A stretch of 64,000 bases of DNA from G965247265 sp965247265 (GCA_965247265.1 OZ252002.1:1922001-1986000), one strand, 5' to 3'; counted from the first letter of the stretch, positions 44,561 to 54,989 are shown. The notes: generated by a model from the letters alone, not told the origin. A program made the numbers and translations.

Positions 44561-45846
44561 GCACTCTCCCCAGTTTATTATTGATAAAGGCTTCTGTCAT
44601 ACGATGGGCTTCATCATCAGTGAACTGCCGTGACGGATGTTTGCAGAAATAGGCCGATGGTGCTTCCAGTACGCCACTCTGGCCCCGGTCCAATGCCAGC
44701 TTGGCACAACGAATCATATCGATGGCCACGCCCGCCGAGTTGGGCGAATCCTCCACCGACAGACGCATCTCGAGATTCATTGGTATGTCGCCAAACAGTT
44801 TGCCTTCCATGCGCACGAAGGCGATCTTGTTGTCATTCTGCCAGGGTACATAGTCACTGGGACCGACATGGATATTGTCGTCGTCTAAACGGCGGTCGGT
44901 CACGGCCTGCACCGCCTCGGTCTTGGATTCCTTTTTGGAAGCCAGACGGTGGCGGTTCAGCATGTTTAGAAAGTCGGTATTGCCGCCAGTATTAAGTTGA
45001 TAGGTGCGTTCCAGCTTAACCCCTCGTTTGGCAAATAGGTCAGTCAGTACGCGGTGGGTAATGGTTGCCCCCAACTGGGATTTAATATCATCGCCGATAA
45101 GGGGCAGTCCGGCCTCTTTAAAATGATCTGCCCACGCTCCTTCAGGATCGCTGGCGATGAAGACCGGGATATTGTTGACAAAGGCCAAACCGGCCTTCAA
45201 TGCGCAGCCGGCATAAAACCGGGTCGCCTCCTCAGAGCCGACAGGCAAATAGTTCACCAGGACTTCCGCACCGGATTCCTTGAGCGCTTTGATAATTTCT
45301 TCTTCCGCAGGCTCTGGTTCATCGGCCAGAATAAAAGTACGTTTTTCGTCGTAATTTTTCATGTGGTCCGAAAACCCGTCGAGGATTCTGCCCATCCGTA
45401 CAGTGACACCGGATTCAGGGAGTTCAGAACAGAAAACCGTCGTGCAGTTGGGTGGGGAATAAATGGCCTCGTGCACATCGACGCCGACTTTTCGCTGGTC
45501 GGTATCGAAGGCCGCGACGACCTCTATGTCGCCGGGTTTGTATCCGCCAATCTCCCAATGCATCAGACCGATGGCCTCCAGCGGCGTCTTTTCCCGATAG
45601 TAGTGGAGGCCCTGTATTAAAGAGCTCGCACAGTTTCCAATCCCGATGATTGCAATCTTAATCTTATTCAAATTCATCACTTGCCTCTCATTATTGTTGT
45701 GTTTAGCTAACTGCTATCTTGTCGAAGATAGCATACTCGCGATCACTACCCCGTATGCCGGCAAAAATGGCGCCAACTTTTTTTGCTGCTGGCACCCCAG
45801 CCCAGATCTGCGCCGCGAAAGGTGGTCAGAGTTGGTCCTTTCATCT
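44401..45846 (-). repeat. Direct repeat copy B of the inositol-phosphate synthase block
   Basis: Partner of 5661-7107 (1,446 bp, same orientation). This copy is in its intact operon, so it is probably the source or the closest to it. Confidence 0.95.
44505..45680 (-). CDS. ino1: myo-Inositol-1-phosphate synthase, copy B
   Basis: 391 residues, same enzyme and motifs as copy A at 5727. First gene of the three-gene operon: it supplies inositol-1-phosphate for the bifunctional enzyme, and its 3' end overlaps that gene by 56 nt. The C-terminal tail (RVHEVPDHRSGQRQPAAAEG) is encoded within the overlap. GC-rich against the flanking DNA. The 166 bp upstream (to 45846), shared with copy A, should hold the promoter. 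Confidence 0.92.
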   Translation of the reverse strand: MMNLNKIKIAIIGIGNCASSLIQGLHYYREKTPLEAIGLMHWEIGGYKPGDIEVVAAFDTDQRKVGVDVHEAIYSPPNCTTVFCSELPESGVTVRMGRILDGFSDHMKNYDEKRTFILADEPEPAEEEIIKALKESGAEVLVNYLPVGSEEATRFYAGCALKAGLAFVNNIPVFIASDPEGAWADHFKEAGLPLIGDDIKSQLGATITHRVLTDLFAKRGVKLERTYQLNTGGNTDFLNMLNRHRLASKKESKTEAVQAVTDRRLDDDNIHVGPSDYVPWQNDNKIAFVRMEGKLFGDIPMNLEMRLSVEDSPNSAGVAIDMIRCAKLALDRGQSGVLEAPSAYFCKHPSRQFTDDEAHRMTEAFINNKLGRVHEVPDHRSGQRQPAAAEG

Positions 45847-46061
45847 TTAGTTCTTTGAAAATAATAAATTGAAATCTGAACACAATCACGAGGCGCTTTG
45901 TGAGTCAGTTCAAAAAATATATCGCTCAGCGAACTGGGCGTGTCACAGCGTGACATCGATACGTCCATTTAGACGTTATTGACGTCGATTATCGTAGATT
46001 TTAATGTAACTGTGTTATATATGATTATGTTCTAATTAAATATATATTTGATACTTGCTGT

Positions 46062-46098
46062 TTTGCAGGCCGCTACATAACCACTCTGCCATCTAGCC
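46062..46098 (-). other. 5' half of tRNA-Cys, attachment-site remnant
   Basis: The minus strand reads GGCTAGATGGCAGAGTGG then TTATGTAGCGGCCTGCAAAA: acceptor, D-arm and anticodon arm of tRNA-Cys, about 35 of 37 positions as in the intact gene at 41871-41944, then stops. An element that recombined at the anticodon arm would leave exactly this half-copy on one side and a rebuilt tRNA on the other. Confidence 0.8.
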
Positions 46099-46148
46099 AT
46101 ATAAATGTTAATTTTTCTTCAGAGCGTATTAACGATCCATAAAGTAAA

Positions 46149-46178
46149 AAAACCTCGAGAAATTAATCGAGGTTTTAA
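46149..46178. terminator. Bidirectional intrinsic terminator
   Basis: 10-bp stem aaaacctcga / tcgaggtttt with an 8-nt loop, A-run before and T-run after. No gene starts between here and 46417. Confidence 0.7.
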
Positions 46179-46417
46179 AAATTAATACCATCTAAACGTT
46201 AGACTTGTCACTGAATTTGCGATTCAATCATTTAAACAGCGCTATTTCAGGAATCTTTCAATTCTCACCCATTCTGCGTATTTTTATGAATCTAAAGGTG
46301 CGCAAATGTACAAAGATTACAGCCACAGCTAGAATCCGTTGTTCCGGCTTTTCTAAAACTAATGACAAGTTTTGAATTAAGAGAAAATTAGACTAATTTT
46401 CCCTCAAGATGGCTTTG

Positions 46418-46603
46418 CTAGCCAAATATGCTCATAAACTTCCACACGAGGAAGCCAAGAAGAATCAATGAAATCACCACATAGGCTTTGACAAAAAGCC
46501 AATCTGAAAATGTGAGAGATGAACCACTCGCCACAGTACCGTGGTTAGGTGCCCCAAGCTCTAAATTGATAGGTTTTTGATATGATTGAATTACATCATC
46601 CAT
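46418..46603 (-). CDS. Single-span membrane protein, 61 aa
   Basis: ATG 46603. Soluble N-terminus (DDVIQSYQKPINLELGAPNH), then one C-terminal membrane span WLFVKAYVVISLILLGFLVW. Looks like a small tail-anchored inner-membrane protein. No family recognised. Confidence 0.5.
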   Translation of the reverse strand: MDDVIQSYQKPINLELGAPNHGTVASGSSLTFSDWLFVKAYVVISLILLGFLVWKFMSIFG

Positions 46604-46701
46604 ACAGGAAATTATCCTAAACTATGTTCTCAACAAATCTAACCTACATCACAAAAATTAAGGATTGATGAAATTTTTCTGAATGTAGATTTATTTATTC
46701 T

Positions 46702-46821
46702 TTAAGCGTGTGCAAAGCCGCTTACATAAGCGGTCAATGACCATAAAAGGATAAAAAAGTAGTAACCTGCGAATGTAGCGGTAAGTATCAACATCACAAG
46801 CAGTAAAAGCGCTTCAAACAT
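46702..46821 (-). CDS. 39-aa membrane protein
   Basis: ATG 46821 to TAA 46702: MFEALLLLVMLILTATFAGY, then YFFILLWSLTAYVSGFAHA. Two closely spaced or one long hydrophobic segment. Same strand as the 61-aa gene, about 100 bp upstream of it. Similar in style to the 25-aa peptide at 33749. The remaining 46822-47117 shows no gene. Confidence 0.4.
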   Translation of the reverse strand: MFEALLLLVMLILTATFAGYYFFILLWSLTAYVSGFAHA

Positions 46822-47117
46822 AGGTATTTATACAATTATTTTAAACGGTTAGTTATAAATAATCGTTCAAATGAATGTTATTATAGGAAAATTACAGCGC
46901 CCTATGTGTATCTAGGTTCCAGTTAAGCACACATCGCTTAATTCACAGATATATCGCGTGAGTGGCAATATGAAAATTGAGTTGAATAACAGTGAATAGA
47001 TTGCGTCAAAGACAATTACGAGACTGCTATATATTAGTGTGGTTTTAGTACCTATGAATTAGGTGCTATTGAGTTAATTTGGAACACGCGGAATGTCTGT
47101 ACGTACAAAATATTTAA

Positions 47118-47492
47118 TCATTCTACTTCTACAATATCTGCTTTTAAGCTAGAAACAAATTCAGCTATTTCATCGCATTCTTGATTTGGAACATTTAATG
47201 CCTGCATGGTATCGCCTGCATGACTCATAAAAATTGACCAATCACTTTCACTTATTCCCATGCCAATATGTGATGTTTTCATATCTCGTCCTGTGTAATA
47301 CATTGGCCCTCCCGCACTCGCGCATAAATTATCAATAAGCAGCTGCTTCTCTCGTGCTACGCTATCATCCCCCCTATTCTGCCAAAACCGCCCAAGTTGT
47401 GCGTCTGCTTCTAAACGAGGAAGCAAATCTTCCACAAAATTGATGATTCCTTCATATCCGCCTAACCTTTCGTATAGTGATTTATCACTCAT
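47118..47492 (-). CDS. Truncated haemoglobin, group I
   Basis: 124 residues, a 2-over-2 globin. SLYERLGGYEGIINFVEDLLPRLEAD (helix B region, with the distal Phe/Tyr replaced by Phe-Val here), LCASAGGPMYYTGRDMKTSHIGM with the proximal His, then SESDWSIFMSHAGDTMQ. Binds haem and O2 or NO; typically detoxifies NO or helps under microaerobic conditions. Single gene with its own promoter region upstream of 47492. Confidence 0.88.
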   Translation of the reverse strand: MSDKSLYERLGGYEGIINFVEDLLPRLEADAQLGRFWQNRGDDSVAREKQLLIDNLCASAGGPMYYTGRDMKTSHIGMGISESDWSIFMSHAGDTMQALNVPNQECDEIAEFVSSLKADIVEVE

Positions 47493-47619
47493 ATTGATTC
47501 CAACTTAATTGTGTGTCACGCCATGATCTTGGCTTAACACAATCAAGATTGCTAGTGAACAGCAATAGTAAATAGTAATTTTTGAGGTGAATAATATTTG
47601 GGGATTTTTTATTTTCTCA

Positions 47620-48504
47620 TCAAAGCAGTTGGCCCTGCACAGTGGTAATGACATGCCCACCCACACTCACTTCGCAGCCTTCATCTAGCATGCGTGCACG
47701 CAACATTATCAATGAAGGCCGACGAACTTCATGACCTTGCTCAATTCTAATTGACAAACTGGTCCCTGGGAAAAGTTGATGTTTCATTAAGTAAGCACCT
47801 AAAAAGGCGGCACCATTTCCTGTAGCTGGATCTTCTCGTACACCATGCGCTTCAAAGAAAAATCTAACGCATAGATCGTTTTGTGGTGTATGGGTCTGCT
47901 GGCAAAATAAGTAAACAAGAGGAGAAAATCCTTCACGTGCCAATGTGGCAAACTTATTAAGGTTGAGGTTACAGCGACTAAGCGCTTCCAGGCTTCGAAT
48001 TGGAACAATTAGAGCCGAAGTGCGGGCAGAAATCATCTGTATGGGTGTGCTTGTCTCAATATCTTCTTGTGAAATACCAAGTGCTGCGGCCATGGGTCCA
48101 CATGTAGTCGTTGCACCTAAAGTCATCTGAGGTGCCTGAAACCACGCAACTTGTTTTTCTTTAGCAGATTTTTCATACGTAACAGGTACCTGTCCTACGG
48201 CAATATTAAGAAGTACCTTCGAAGTGGGTTCAGGCAAAATACAGTTTCGAATGATATGAGCCGTGCCAAGAATGGGATGCCCAGCAAATGCAATTTCTTG
48301 TGATGGCGTGAATATTCGAACGCGGTACCCACCATTATCATCGGGTACAGATATCGCAAAGGTCGTTTCAGAAAAATTCATTTCTGTCGCAATCTTCTGC
48401 ATTATTTCAGCAGACAATGGCTCTTCGCCCACAACAACAGCCAGCGGATTTCCAGAAAAGGGTTGTTCTGCGAACACATCCACCAAGTAAAATTGCTGTG
48501 TCAT
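47620..48504 (-). CDS. PhzF-family isomerase-like protein
   Basis: 294 residues, full length. Family signs: FAEQPFSGNPLAVVVGE, the catalytic Glu in MNFSETTFAI (residue 46), IAFAGHPILGTAHII, and the second-lobe motif GVREDPATGNGAAFLGAYL. Two-lobed fold related to diaminopimelate epimerase; PhzF isomerises a phenazine precursor, but most relatives have unknown substrates. No phenazine genes are near. Confidence 0.9.
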   Translation of the reverse strand: MTQQFYLVDVFAEQPFSGNPLAVVVGEEPLSAEIMQKIATEMNFSETTFAISVPDDNGGYRVRIFTPSQEIAFAGHPILGTAHIIRNCILPEPTSKVLLNIAVGQVPVTYEKSAKEKQVAWFQAPQMTLGATTTCGPMAAALGISQEDIETSTPIQMISARTSALIVPIRSLEALSRCNLNLNKFATLAREGFSPLVYLFCQQTHTPQNDLCVRFFFEAHGVREDPATGNGAAFLGAYLMKHQLFPGTSLSIRIEQGHEVRRPSLIMLRARMLDEGCEVSVGGHVITTVQGQLL

Positions 48505-49050
48505 TTTAGTTTGCGCCCATTTGCCATTTCTTTCTTATAACATTGCAATTTTGCCCATGAAGCAATCATTACGCGAGAATTAAGTGGCGCATCACAGTAA
48601 GTAAAATCTGCCTCTAAAGTTTGCTAACCGTGATAATTTCACAGTGCTAAACCTGCACTCATTCTATATATACAATTAATTACTATAGATTATTACTATA
48701 TCTAATTGAATTGTTTGATAAATATTCTTCTGAAAGTATTTTGAGCGGTTTTGGGTAACCCTAGGCAAAATTTCGTATCCAACTTCGGGATCTGTACCCT
48801 CACTATCCATCTACCTCTTTATGGTTAAGCTCTTCGAGCAATTGACCTTTTGTCCCGTCTCATTGAGGATCGGAATTGATAAGCATTCCGCGAAGTGATT
48901 GCAGCTCTGATCGCAATAACTATGACGGGCTTCATTGAGCATGATATGGCACACAAAATTAGTAGTGTTTTAAGGTACCTATAGGGTAAATTGATAGACA
49001 TCAACTGCCTAAAAACCAGTCATTAGTAAACCTTTTGGTTAATAATTCAG
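48505..49050. other. Intergenic region, no gene recognised
   Basis: AT-rich. Short frames near 48820-48900 (MVKLFEQLTF) and 48890-48985 (REVIAALIAITMTGFIEHD) have no family and no start context; they could be debris of the decayed gene that follows. Confidence 0.3.
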
Positions 49051-50123
49051 ATGATTGGCGAAGGCAAACATGGCTTATGGCGCGTTCAAGATAACGGCAC
49101 CATTCGTGAATACCTTAAAGAAGGCAAAAAAGGCTTACCACCTGATGCAGATTTGTTTAATAAGAAAAATTTCGCAACCATTAATAATAATTACGCGGCC
49201 TACCTGCCTAAAGAAAGCTGGAGTGGATACAAACATCCACATCAAAAAATAGCTGATGATGGTAATTTAAACTTTATTGATTTACCACTCAATCATCCAA
49301 AGTATAAAGGGAAGTATGCAGACCATGTACCTATCGATCTTCCTCACTTTTACTGCACCATGTCCGCCAACCGATATCCGTACGCAAAACTTCCGATCGA
49401 TCATGCATTCAATCAACCTGCAGCAGGAGATATTGGCCCACTTGGAAAACGAGCAGGACTGGATGTAAATGAGCTGTACACCAAAGTATTGCGTCTTGAG
49501 CAGTTTCCCGATGCACGCGCATGGGTCAATGTTGGCGGAAAAGATGAACACTCGGTTGATTGGCAACCCGTAAATGTCAGTAAAACTAATACGGAATTTT
49601 ATTTAATAGAACGTCCATTTTTTAATGAGCCCTATTTGTTTGTGACTGCGGTTTTTGATAATGCTGATAATCAGGATTTTCAATATGTTCGACCAGATGG
49701 CCCCTACTATGACTCTGTAAAATCCAAAAAAGTTAAAACAGAAGTCACTCACGAACCTCGTTTTCATCTTGAAAACGGTAAGGTAGCCAAAGCAAAAGGA
49801 TTACCCATTTATGGTGTGCATCATCCTAATCGTGCTGCATTTGGTGGAGGGGCGCATGCCCACTTAAAGGCGGCGACTGGAGCAACTATCCGAAAACGAC
49901 AGGTGCTGCAGGTTGGCCTACCAACTACGAAGAAATTACACCATTGTGTGATGGCGTACTGGTCGATATTAAATTCTTCGCTAATCTATCGGGTCAAGAT
50001 TGGAATGATCCCACAACTTATCTAGCCAATGCCGGAACAGGTTCAAAAGAAGTTACGTACCACATGGAGCCAGGCGAGTATGGCGTCTATACCGATCCGT
50101 ATAACGTTGAGCGTGGGGTGTGA
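49051..50123 (+). pseudogene. Large unknown protein, frameshifted and cut at the composition break
   Basis: ATG 49051 opens a frame with LKEGKKGLPPDADLF, NNYAAYLPKESWSGYKHPHQ, PIDLPHFYCTMSANRYPYAK and PIYGVHHPNRAAFGGGAHAH. At about 49868 a GG pair (GGG expected) shifts the frame; the other frame continues GDWSNYPKTTGAAGWPTNYE, DGVLVDIKFFANLSGQDW and TYHMEPGEYGVYTDPYNVER to TGA 50123. Over 350 residues together, apparently one multidomain beta-rich secreted protein whose true N-terminus may also be missing. No family recognised. The C-terminus coincides with the abrupt GC shift, so it is probably truncated by that junction. Confidence 0.5.
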
Positions 50124-50583
50124 TGACCAACCGCCGCAGGGCGTCCAGATCGCATCGATCGAGGGAAGGAGCGAGAGGGTATCGGGTCCGGCTAGCGAAC
50201 CCATCCGGATCCGTCGCGGCGCATGGCGGCCCGGCTCCGAACGCCATCATCAAGCGTTTCAAAGAGGAGGAGTATCCTCAGAAGCAGCGCGTAGTGCTAC
50301 CGTTACGGCGGCGTCCAGTTCCAAGAGCGCATCAGCCTTGAGCATATCCCTTATGGCTCGCCTCCTGGACGGCAACGCATGATCCGCACCGGAGTCGCGC
50401 AATGCCTGCTGCCGCTCAGATCCGGAAACCGACTACACGATCCCGCTTGAATGCGGGCACAGTAAGCATGTACGGTGGGGTCGACATCGTAGACTGCCGC
50501 CGACGAAGCGAGATGATGGGCAGAAAAGAAACCACGGCACCGCCCGCGCCGTCGCCGTTTATGGGGGACTACATAATCAGAAT
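50124..50583. other. GC-rich junction region
   Basis: Composition jumps from AT-rich to strongly GC-rich at about 50,118-50,125. Several overlapping ORFs exist on both strands, as expected by chance in GC-rich DNA; none shows a family pattern. Probably remnant DNA downstream of the helicase gene. Confidence 0.5.
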
Positions 50584-52410
50584 CTACTTGTTCCCCGGCA
50601 AGAGAACGCAAGGATCGGTGCGCGGAGTCAATATTGTTGTCCTCTGCCTTGCTCTCGTGACACTGACGCGAAAGTTTTGCCGTGCCTGATCATTGATCTG
50701 GTTACGTGAATTGAAGCGTACGATACGGTCGGCATTGAAGGGCGGCTTCCTTCCCCTTTGTTGGATCGGCCAGCCCTCGAAAATGATCACCTCGTCGAAC
50801 TGTTTCCCCTTGACTTTGTGCATGTTCATCGCCACCACGCCGGAGTCGGGCTTGGAATTGGTTGAGAAGTGCTCCTGCGTGAACGCCTGCCGAACGATCG
50901 CCAGCGCGTTACGGTAGGCTCCGTTGTCCCGCCAATCCTGAGATAGATTCTGCCTGAGCTGCATCCCGCGCTCCAGCACACGGATGTTCCGAACTTCCTC
51001 TGCAATTGCCCTCAGCCGCGAACAGGCCCTGATTCAGATGATGCCGTATCGTGCGCCAGTCCTTGTCGGGTTCACCCGTGAGTGGCAAGGCGCGTGACTC
51101 ATCGTAGACAGCGCGCACAGAAACAAGAATGCTATTCTGTTTGATGCCCTTGCCACATGCCTGTCGGGAAAGCCAGTCGTCGTAAGCGTTCTGAATTTTC
51201 CTCGCTTGCGTGAGGTCTCCCTTTGTCGGCTTGTCGCCGCCTTTTCCATGATAGTAGCTCTTTATGATCTCGATAAATCGCTCGAAGTGGTGGCCGTCGG
51301 TATCGGGCTGCATCAAGAAGGCGACAATCTCCGCGCCAAGAATTGCAGCTTCCATATCAATGGCAGCCGTATGCCGAATCTCGGTCATTCCGCCCGGTGG
51401 TGATCGGAACGTGTCAGAGACGACGCGTGTCAGTTTTTTTGTTGGCACAAGAATGGCAATTGACCAATCCTCCCGTGCGCTTTCGACGAGGCGCGTTCTG
51501 GCTTGGTATGTAGTCGTAACGAGACCAGATAATGTTTGATTTTGGTTTGGCGGATAGACACATACTCGAACCCCCGTATAGGGCTCATTGCGGAATGTAC
51601 CTTCGAGAATGTCATTACCAAATGCCGCGATGTCGGTGCCAGGACTGCGGTGATTGTCTGTGCCGAGATCCACCTCGGTCAGAGCGAAAGCCTCCCTGAA
51701 GTGGTCCAGGCGTTCAGGGTCCGCGCCAATCCAATCATAGATGCGCTGCTCTGGGTCGGCGAGCGCGAGCAGAGTGCTAAAATCGCCAAGCGCCTTTACG
51801 ACATCCCATTGTTTGGCATTCGTGTCCTGGAACTCGTCGAGAATGATGACGGGGTATTTCGCGGCCACCAAGCGGCGGATGCGCGTGCTGCCATGAAGAA
51901 TATTCCCGACCAGGGGCGCATAGAGATCGAAGCAGACGCGGCCCTCTTCCGACGCGAGGCGATACAGCTCGTTGTTCTCGCGTAATTCCTTTTCCGTTTT
52001 TTGGTACGGACTGAGCTTTGCATCAGGGCCATATTCGCTGCGGATCTCGGACAGGGCAACCGCCTCCCCTGCCGTCGCGAGCACCGAGAGCCGCCTCGCC
52101 AGGCCGACGAGATACCCGTGGGCCTTGAGGATGCGCCAGAAGAAGGCGTGGTAGGTATCGACGTCGAGCCGCTGTTTCTGATCGCGGGGATATGGCGCTC
52201 GTGTTCGATGGCCTCGATGACGCGAAAGACGGTCGCTCGGGCGAAGCTGAGAAACAGAACCTGCTGAGCAGGGCGGAGATCCCGTTCGGCAATTCGCCCC
52301 GCTTTCAGGATGGAGACGGTCGTCTTGCCGGAGCCTGGCCCTCCTGTGACGAGGAGATGTCCTTCGGCTTCCATTATGTCCAGTTGTCTCTCAGAAAGTT
52401 GCACTTGCAC
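50584..52410 (-). pseudogene. gajB: UvrD-like helicase (GajB-like), two frameshifts
   Basis: Three consecutive minus-strand frames form one gene of about 609 residues. Frame 1 (from ATG 52410) has Walker A VTGGPGSGKTTVSILKAG; a shift near 52170 leads to frame 2 (RLDVDTYHAFFWRILKAHGY, Walker B VIILDEFQDTNAKQW, ALADPEQRIYDWIG); a second shift near 51005 leads to frame 3 with the C-terminal motifs MHKVKGKQFDEVIIFEG and RQNFRVSVTRARQ. Domain order matches GajB of Gabija, and it overlaps the OLD-family gene upstream by 20 nt. Inactive as read unless the shifts are sequencing errors. Confidence 0.75.
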
Positions 52411-54271
52411 CTACTTCCGGTTCGACCCCAACCGGATCGACCGGCTCCGGCACACCACCGTCGTCATTGCCAGCCGGAGTAGGCTCGCATATCTCCTTAA
52501 GCGAAATGCAGGTATCCCGTAACCATTGCGGGGTTTCGTCCTCGGAACATTGCGCAAGAAAGTCGGCAATGCCCCATTCAGCCTTCTTCCACTCGAAATA
52601 GTCGCGCAGCGCCGCTTGAGCATCAGCTTCCGGATCCGGATGATTTTTCTGAAGGTGTTGCGGCCAGACAATCAGCCTCACGAAACGCCGCAGAGCGTCA
52701 TCACGCGTGTTATTCAGGATAAGGTTCTCGAAGCCACTTTCGCCGTGCATGAACAAGGCAACGACCTGCGCTCTGATATGATCTCTCCTTTCGTCGGGTT
52801 GCCTGTCGCAAAGGGCGAAGGTCTGCTTGTCGAGGCCACTATAGAGATGGGCTAGATCAGCAATGTTCGTCTCGCCGCCGGCGTCAATCGTACAGATACC
52901 TAGCGCTTCCAGAGAGGAATAGGTGTCGGGATTCAGCTCCGCCATTCGTCGGCACGCGACGGGAAAAGATGCGGCTTCTGTCGCACCTTCGGCAATGAGA
53001 ATGCGGCGTGCCAGAAGCCCTCACAAAATCGAGTGTGAAACTCTTGGCGATAGCGCTTTGGCTTAACGCTCTCGGGAAGAGTGATTGTGGTCTGTCCACG
53101 TACCCCGTCTGCATCCCGCGCGAGCACAACTGTCTCGTCGAGAGAAAATTCTTCAAGGACATACGGCGAATGGGAAGTAAAAAGTGCCTGCGATGCGAGC
53201 TTGCGAACTTCGTGAACAATACGTTTCTGTGCATAGGGTGGAATAGCGGTTTCTGGTTCCTCCATTGCAAAAATTACGTTCTGCTTGTCCTCGGCAATTT
53301 GGGACAGCATTGCCAGAACAAGCATGTTAATCGTCCCGGTGCCTTGTCGGTAGAATGGTGCTGCGTGGCTGCCTTCTCCCGTGGCGATAAAGGCCGTGAT
53401 TACCTTCCGCAGATGCTCGCGCGTAAGGTTGGACACCTTAAGGTGTGGCGTGACTCTCCACTCTTTCGGCACGTATTTCTTAAGGGCTGCATTGATGCTT
53501 TCCAGTACACCGGAGATGCCGAGTTCGGGATCGCTTGCGACGGAAAGGTCTTCGAGCGTACCGATCGTATCTTCCCACATCTGCGGCCTGACCTCTTTCA
53601 GGCGCAGAATGATGTCAAGGAGACTGCCGCGTTCCAGGCTCAGAGCGCGCGAACCTGTGCGCAGCGAACGCAGATAGAGGAAGCCGCAGATCTGCTTGTC
53701 CCTTTTCGAGAACCCGACGGGCGTGTCATTCTCAGAAAGACTGCGTGTGAAATAGGTCTTCCCCTCGAAATCGTCTTCCTCCGCCTCGTACCGGCCGATG
53801 AAAGTGACCCGTAGCGCGTCGGTGATAGGGGCGGCATCAACCCCCCGCCGGGATGGGATCGTTGTAGAGCGTGTTGGTCGCCGTATCCCAGAACTCAATG
53901 TAGTCGCCGAACCTGTCCCGTTGTTCCTCGGTCAGGGCCGTGATCGTCACCTCAATCTCGATGCAAGGCGGTTCCATCTCAATGACTTCCGCCGTCGAAT
54001 CCGCGGGGACACCAGCGTCTCCGGCGTTGACCGCGGCTGGGTTGACGGCAGCATCTGGCGTGTCAGGAACATACTGCCCTCTAAAGAAATCATGCTCGTC
54101 AATAGGCGGCGTACGATTCAGTCGATCCGGCCCGAGCACAAGATCTAGTGCTTCGAAGATTGTGGTTTTACCAGTATTGTTGTCTCCAATGAAGACTGCG
54201 TGATCAGGAAGAAGTAATGTTGCAGATCTTATGCCACGAAAACTTGCTATGTTGATTTGACATACTCTCAC
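52391..54271 (-). pseudogene. gajA: OLD-family ATPase-TOPRIM nuclease (GajA-like), two frameshifts
   Basis: Frame 1 (ATG 54271): INIASFRGIRSATLLLPDH with Walker A GDNNTGKTTIFEAL. A G6 run near 53840 shifts into frame 2, which holds GQ/STG-type signature GTGTINMLVLAMLSQ, Walker B VIFAMEEPETAIPPY and TSHSPYVLEEF. A shift near 53010 leads to frame 3, where the TOPRIM domain begins ILIAEGATEAASFP and continues to 52391. About 627 residues, the size and order of GajA, the ATP-gated nuclease of the Gabija anti-phage system. Directly followed by the UvrD-like partner. Confidence 0.78.
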
Positions 54272-54317
54272 GAATGCCTCCTTTGGCGTCGGCGATATCG
54301 ACGGCGGTGTTACTGGT

Positions 54318-54694
54318 TCAAAAACCGATACGTCTGATGCCGTCGACTACGTCGAAATGGCTATCGTTGCTCAGAATCGCGAGAGCGTGCTGACGGGCGA
54401 GCGCGGCGATCCAGGCGTCATTCGGCGGTATAGGATTGCCGAGCCGCTTCAATTGCAGCCGGATATCTGCATACGCATCCGCCGTCGCTGAGGTGACGGC
54501 CGCGATTTCGGCCAGCGGCAAATATCGACGAAGCCATTCCTCGTAGCGGCTTCGATGACGCGATTGACGAATGCCGAAAAGTACTCGCCAAGTACGACGC
54601 TCGGAACGACCAATCGGTCGGCGGATCGAAGAGGAGCCTCGACGGCCGCGAGCCCTTCCGCCCAGGCGGAGAGGGCATTGGTATCGAGGATCAT
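54318..54694 (-). pseudogene. vapC: PIN-domain toxin (VapC type), frameshifted
   Basis: ATG 54694 begins MILDTNALSAWAEGLAAVEA with the first PIN acidic residue, then VVPSVVLGEYF. A T-run near 54575 shifts the frame; the next frame continues GIRQSRHRSRYEEWLRRYLP and has NDAWIAALARQHALAILSND with the distal PIN acidic residues, ending at 54318. Restored length is about 125 residues, normal for VapC ribonucleases. Overlaps the antitoxin stop by 4 nt. Confidence 0.8.
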
Positions 54695-54957
54695 GCGATA
54701 TCTTCGGGGGCGAGCCTCTCGAATTCCTCCTCGATCACATTAAGGATACGGTGGTTTTCGTCCGAAAGGTCAGATAGCTCGCCGAACCCGGCCATCCAGG
54801 GAGCATCGGTTTCGCCGGCGTGGGTGTCGTTCGCGCATTGGCGGACCTGTGCCTCGAGCGCTTCGTTGAAAAAGTGTTTCAAAGTGATACCACGGCCGGC
54901 GGCAAGAGCCTTGGCCCGGCGGAACGTGGCGTCGGGAACCTCAATGGCCGTTTTCAT
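54691..54957 (-). CDS. vapB: Ribbon-helix-helix antitoxin (VapB type)
   Basis: 88 residues. N-terminal MKTAIEVPDATFRRAKALAA GRGITLKHFFNEALEAQV is a typical ribbon-helix-helix start; the C-terminal acidic tail (NVIEEEFERLAPEDIA) would block the PIN active site. ATGA-type overlap with the toxin gene. It would repress its own operon through the N-terminal domain. Confidence 0.75.
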   Translation of the reverse strand: MKTAIEVPDATFRRAKALAAGRGITLKHFFNEALEAQVRQCANDTHAGETDAPWMAGFGELSDLSDENHRILNVIEEEFERLAPEDIA

Positions 54958-54989
54958 TTCACCATATTCCCATATTTACGGATTTGTCG

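Noticed and set aside
45714..45968. 84-residue minus-strand ORF upstream of synthase copy B
   Set aside because: Crosses the duplication boundary at 45846 and has no family pattern or ribosome site.
50029..50382. Plus-strand ORFs across the composition break
   Set aside because: They overlap the end of the truncated 49051 gene in another frame, span two unlike DNA sources and show no protein family features.
53008..53814. 268-residue plus-strand ORF
   Set aside because: Antisense to the OLD-family gene, whose motifs are unmistakable on the minus strand.
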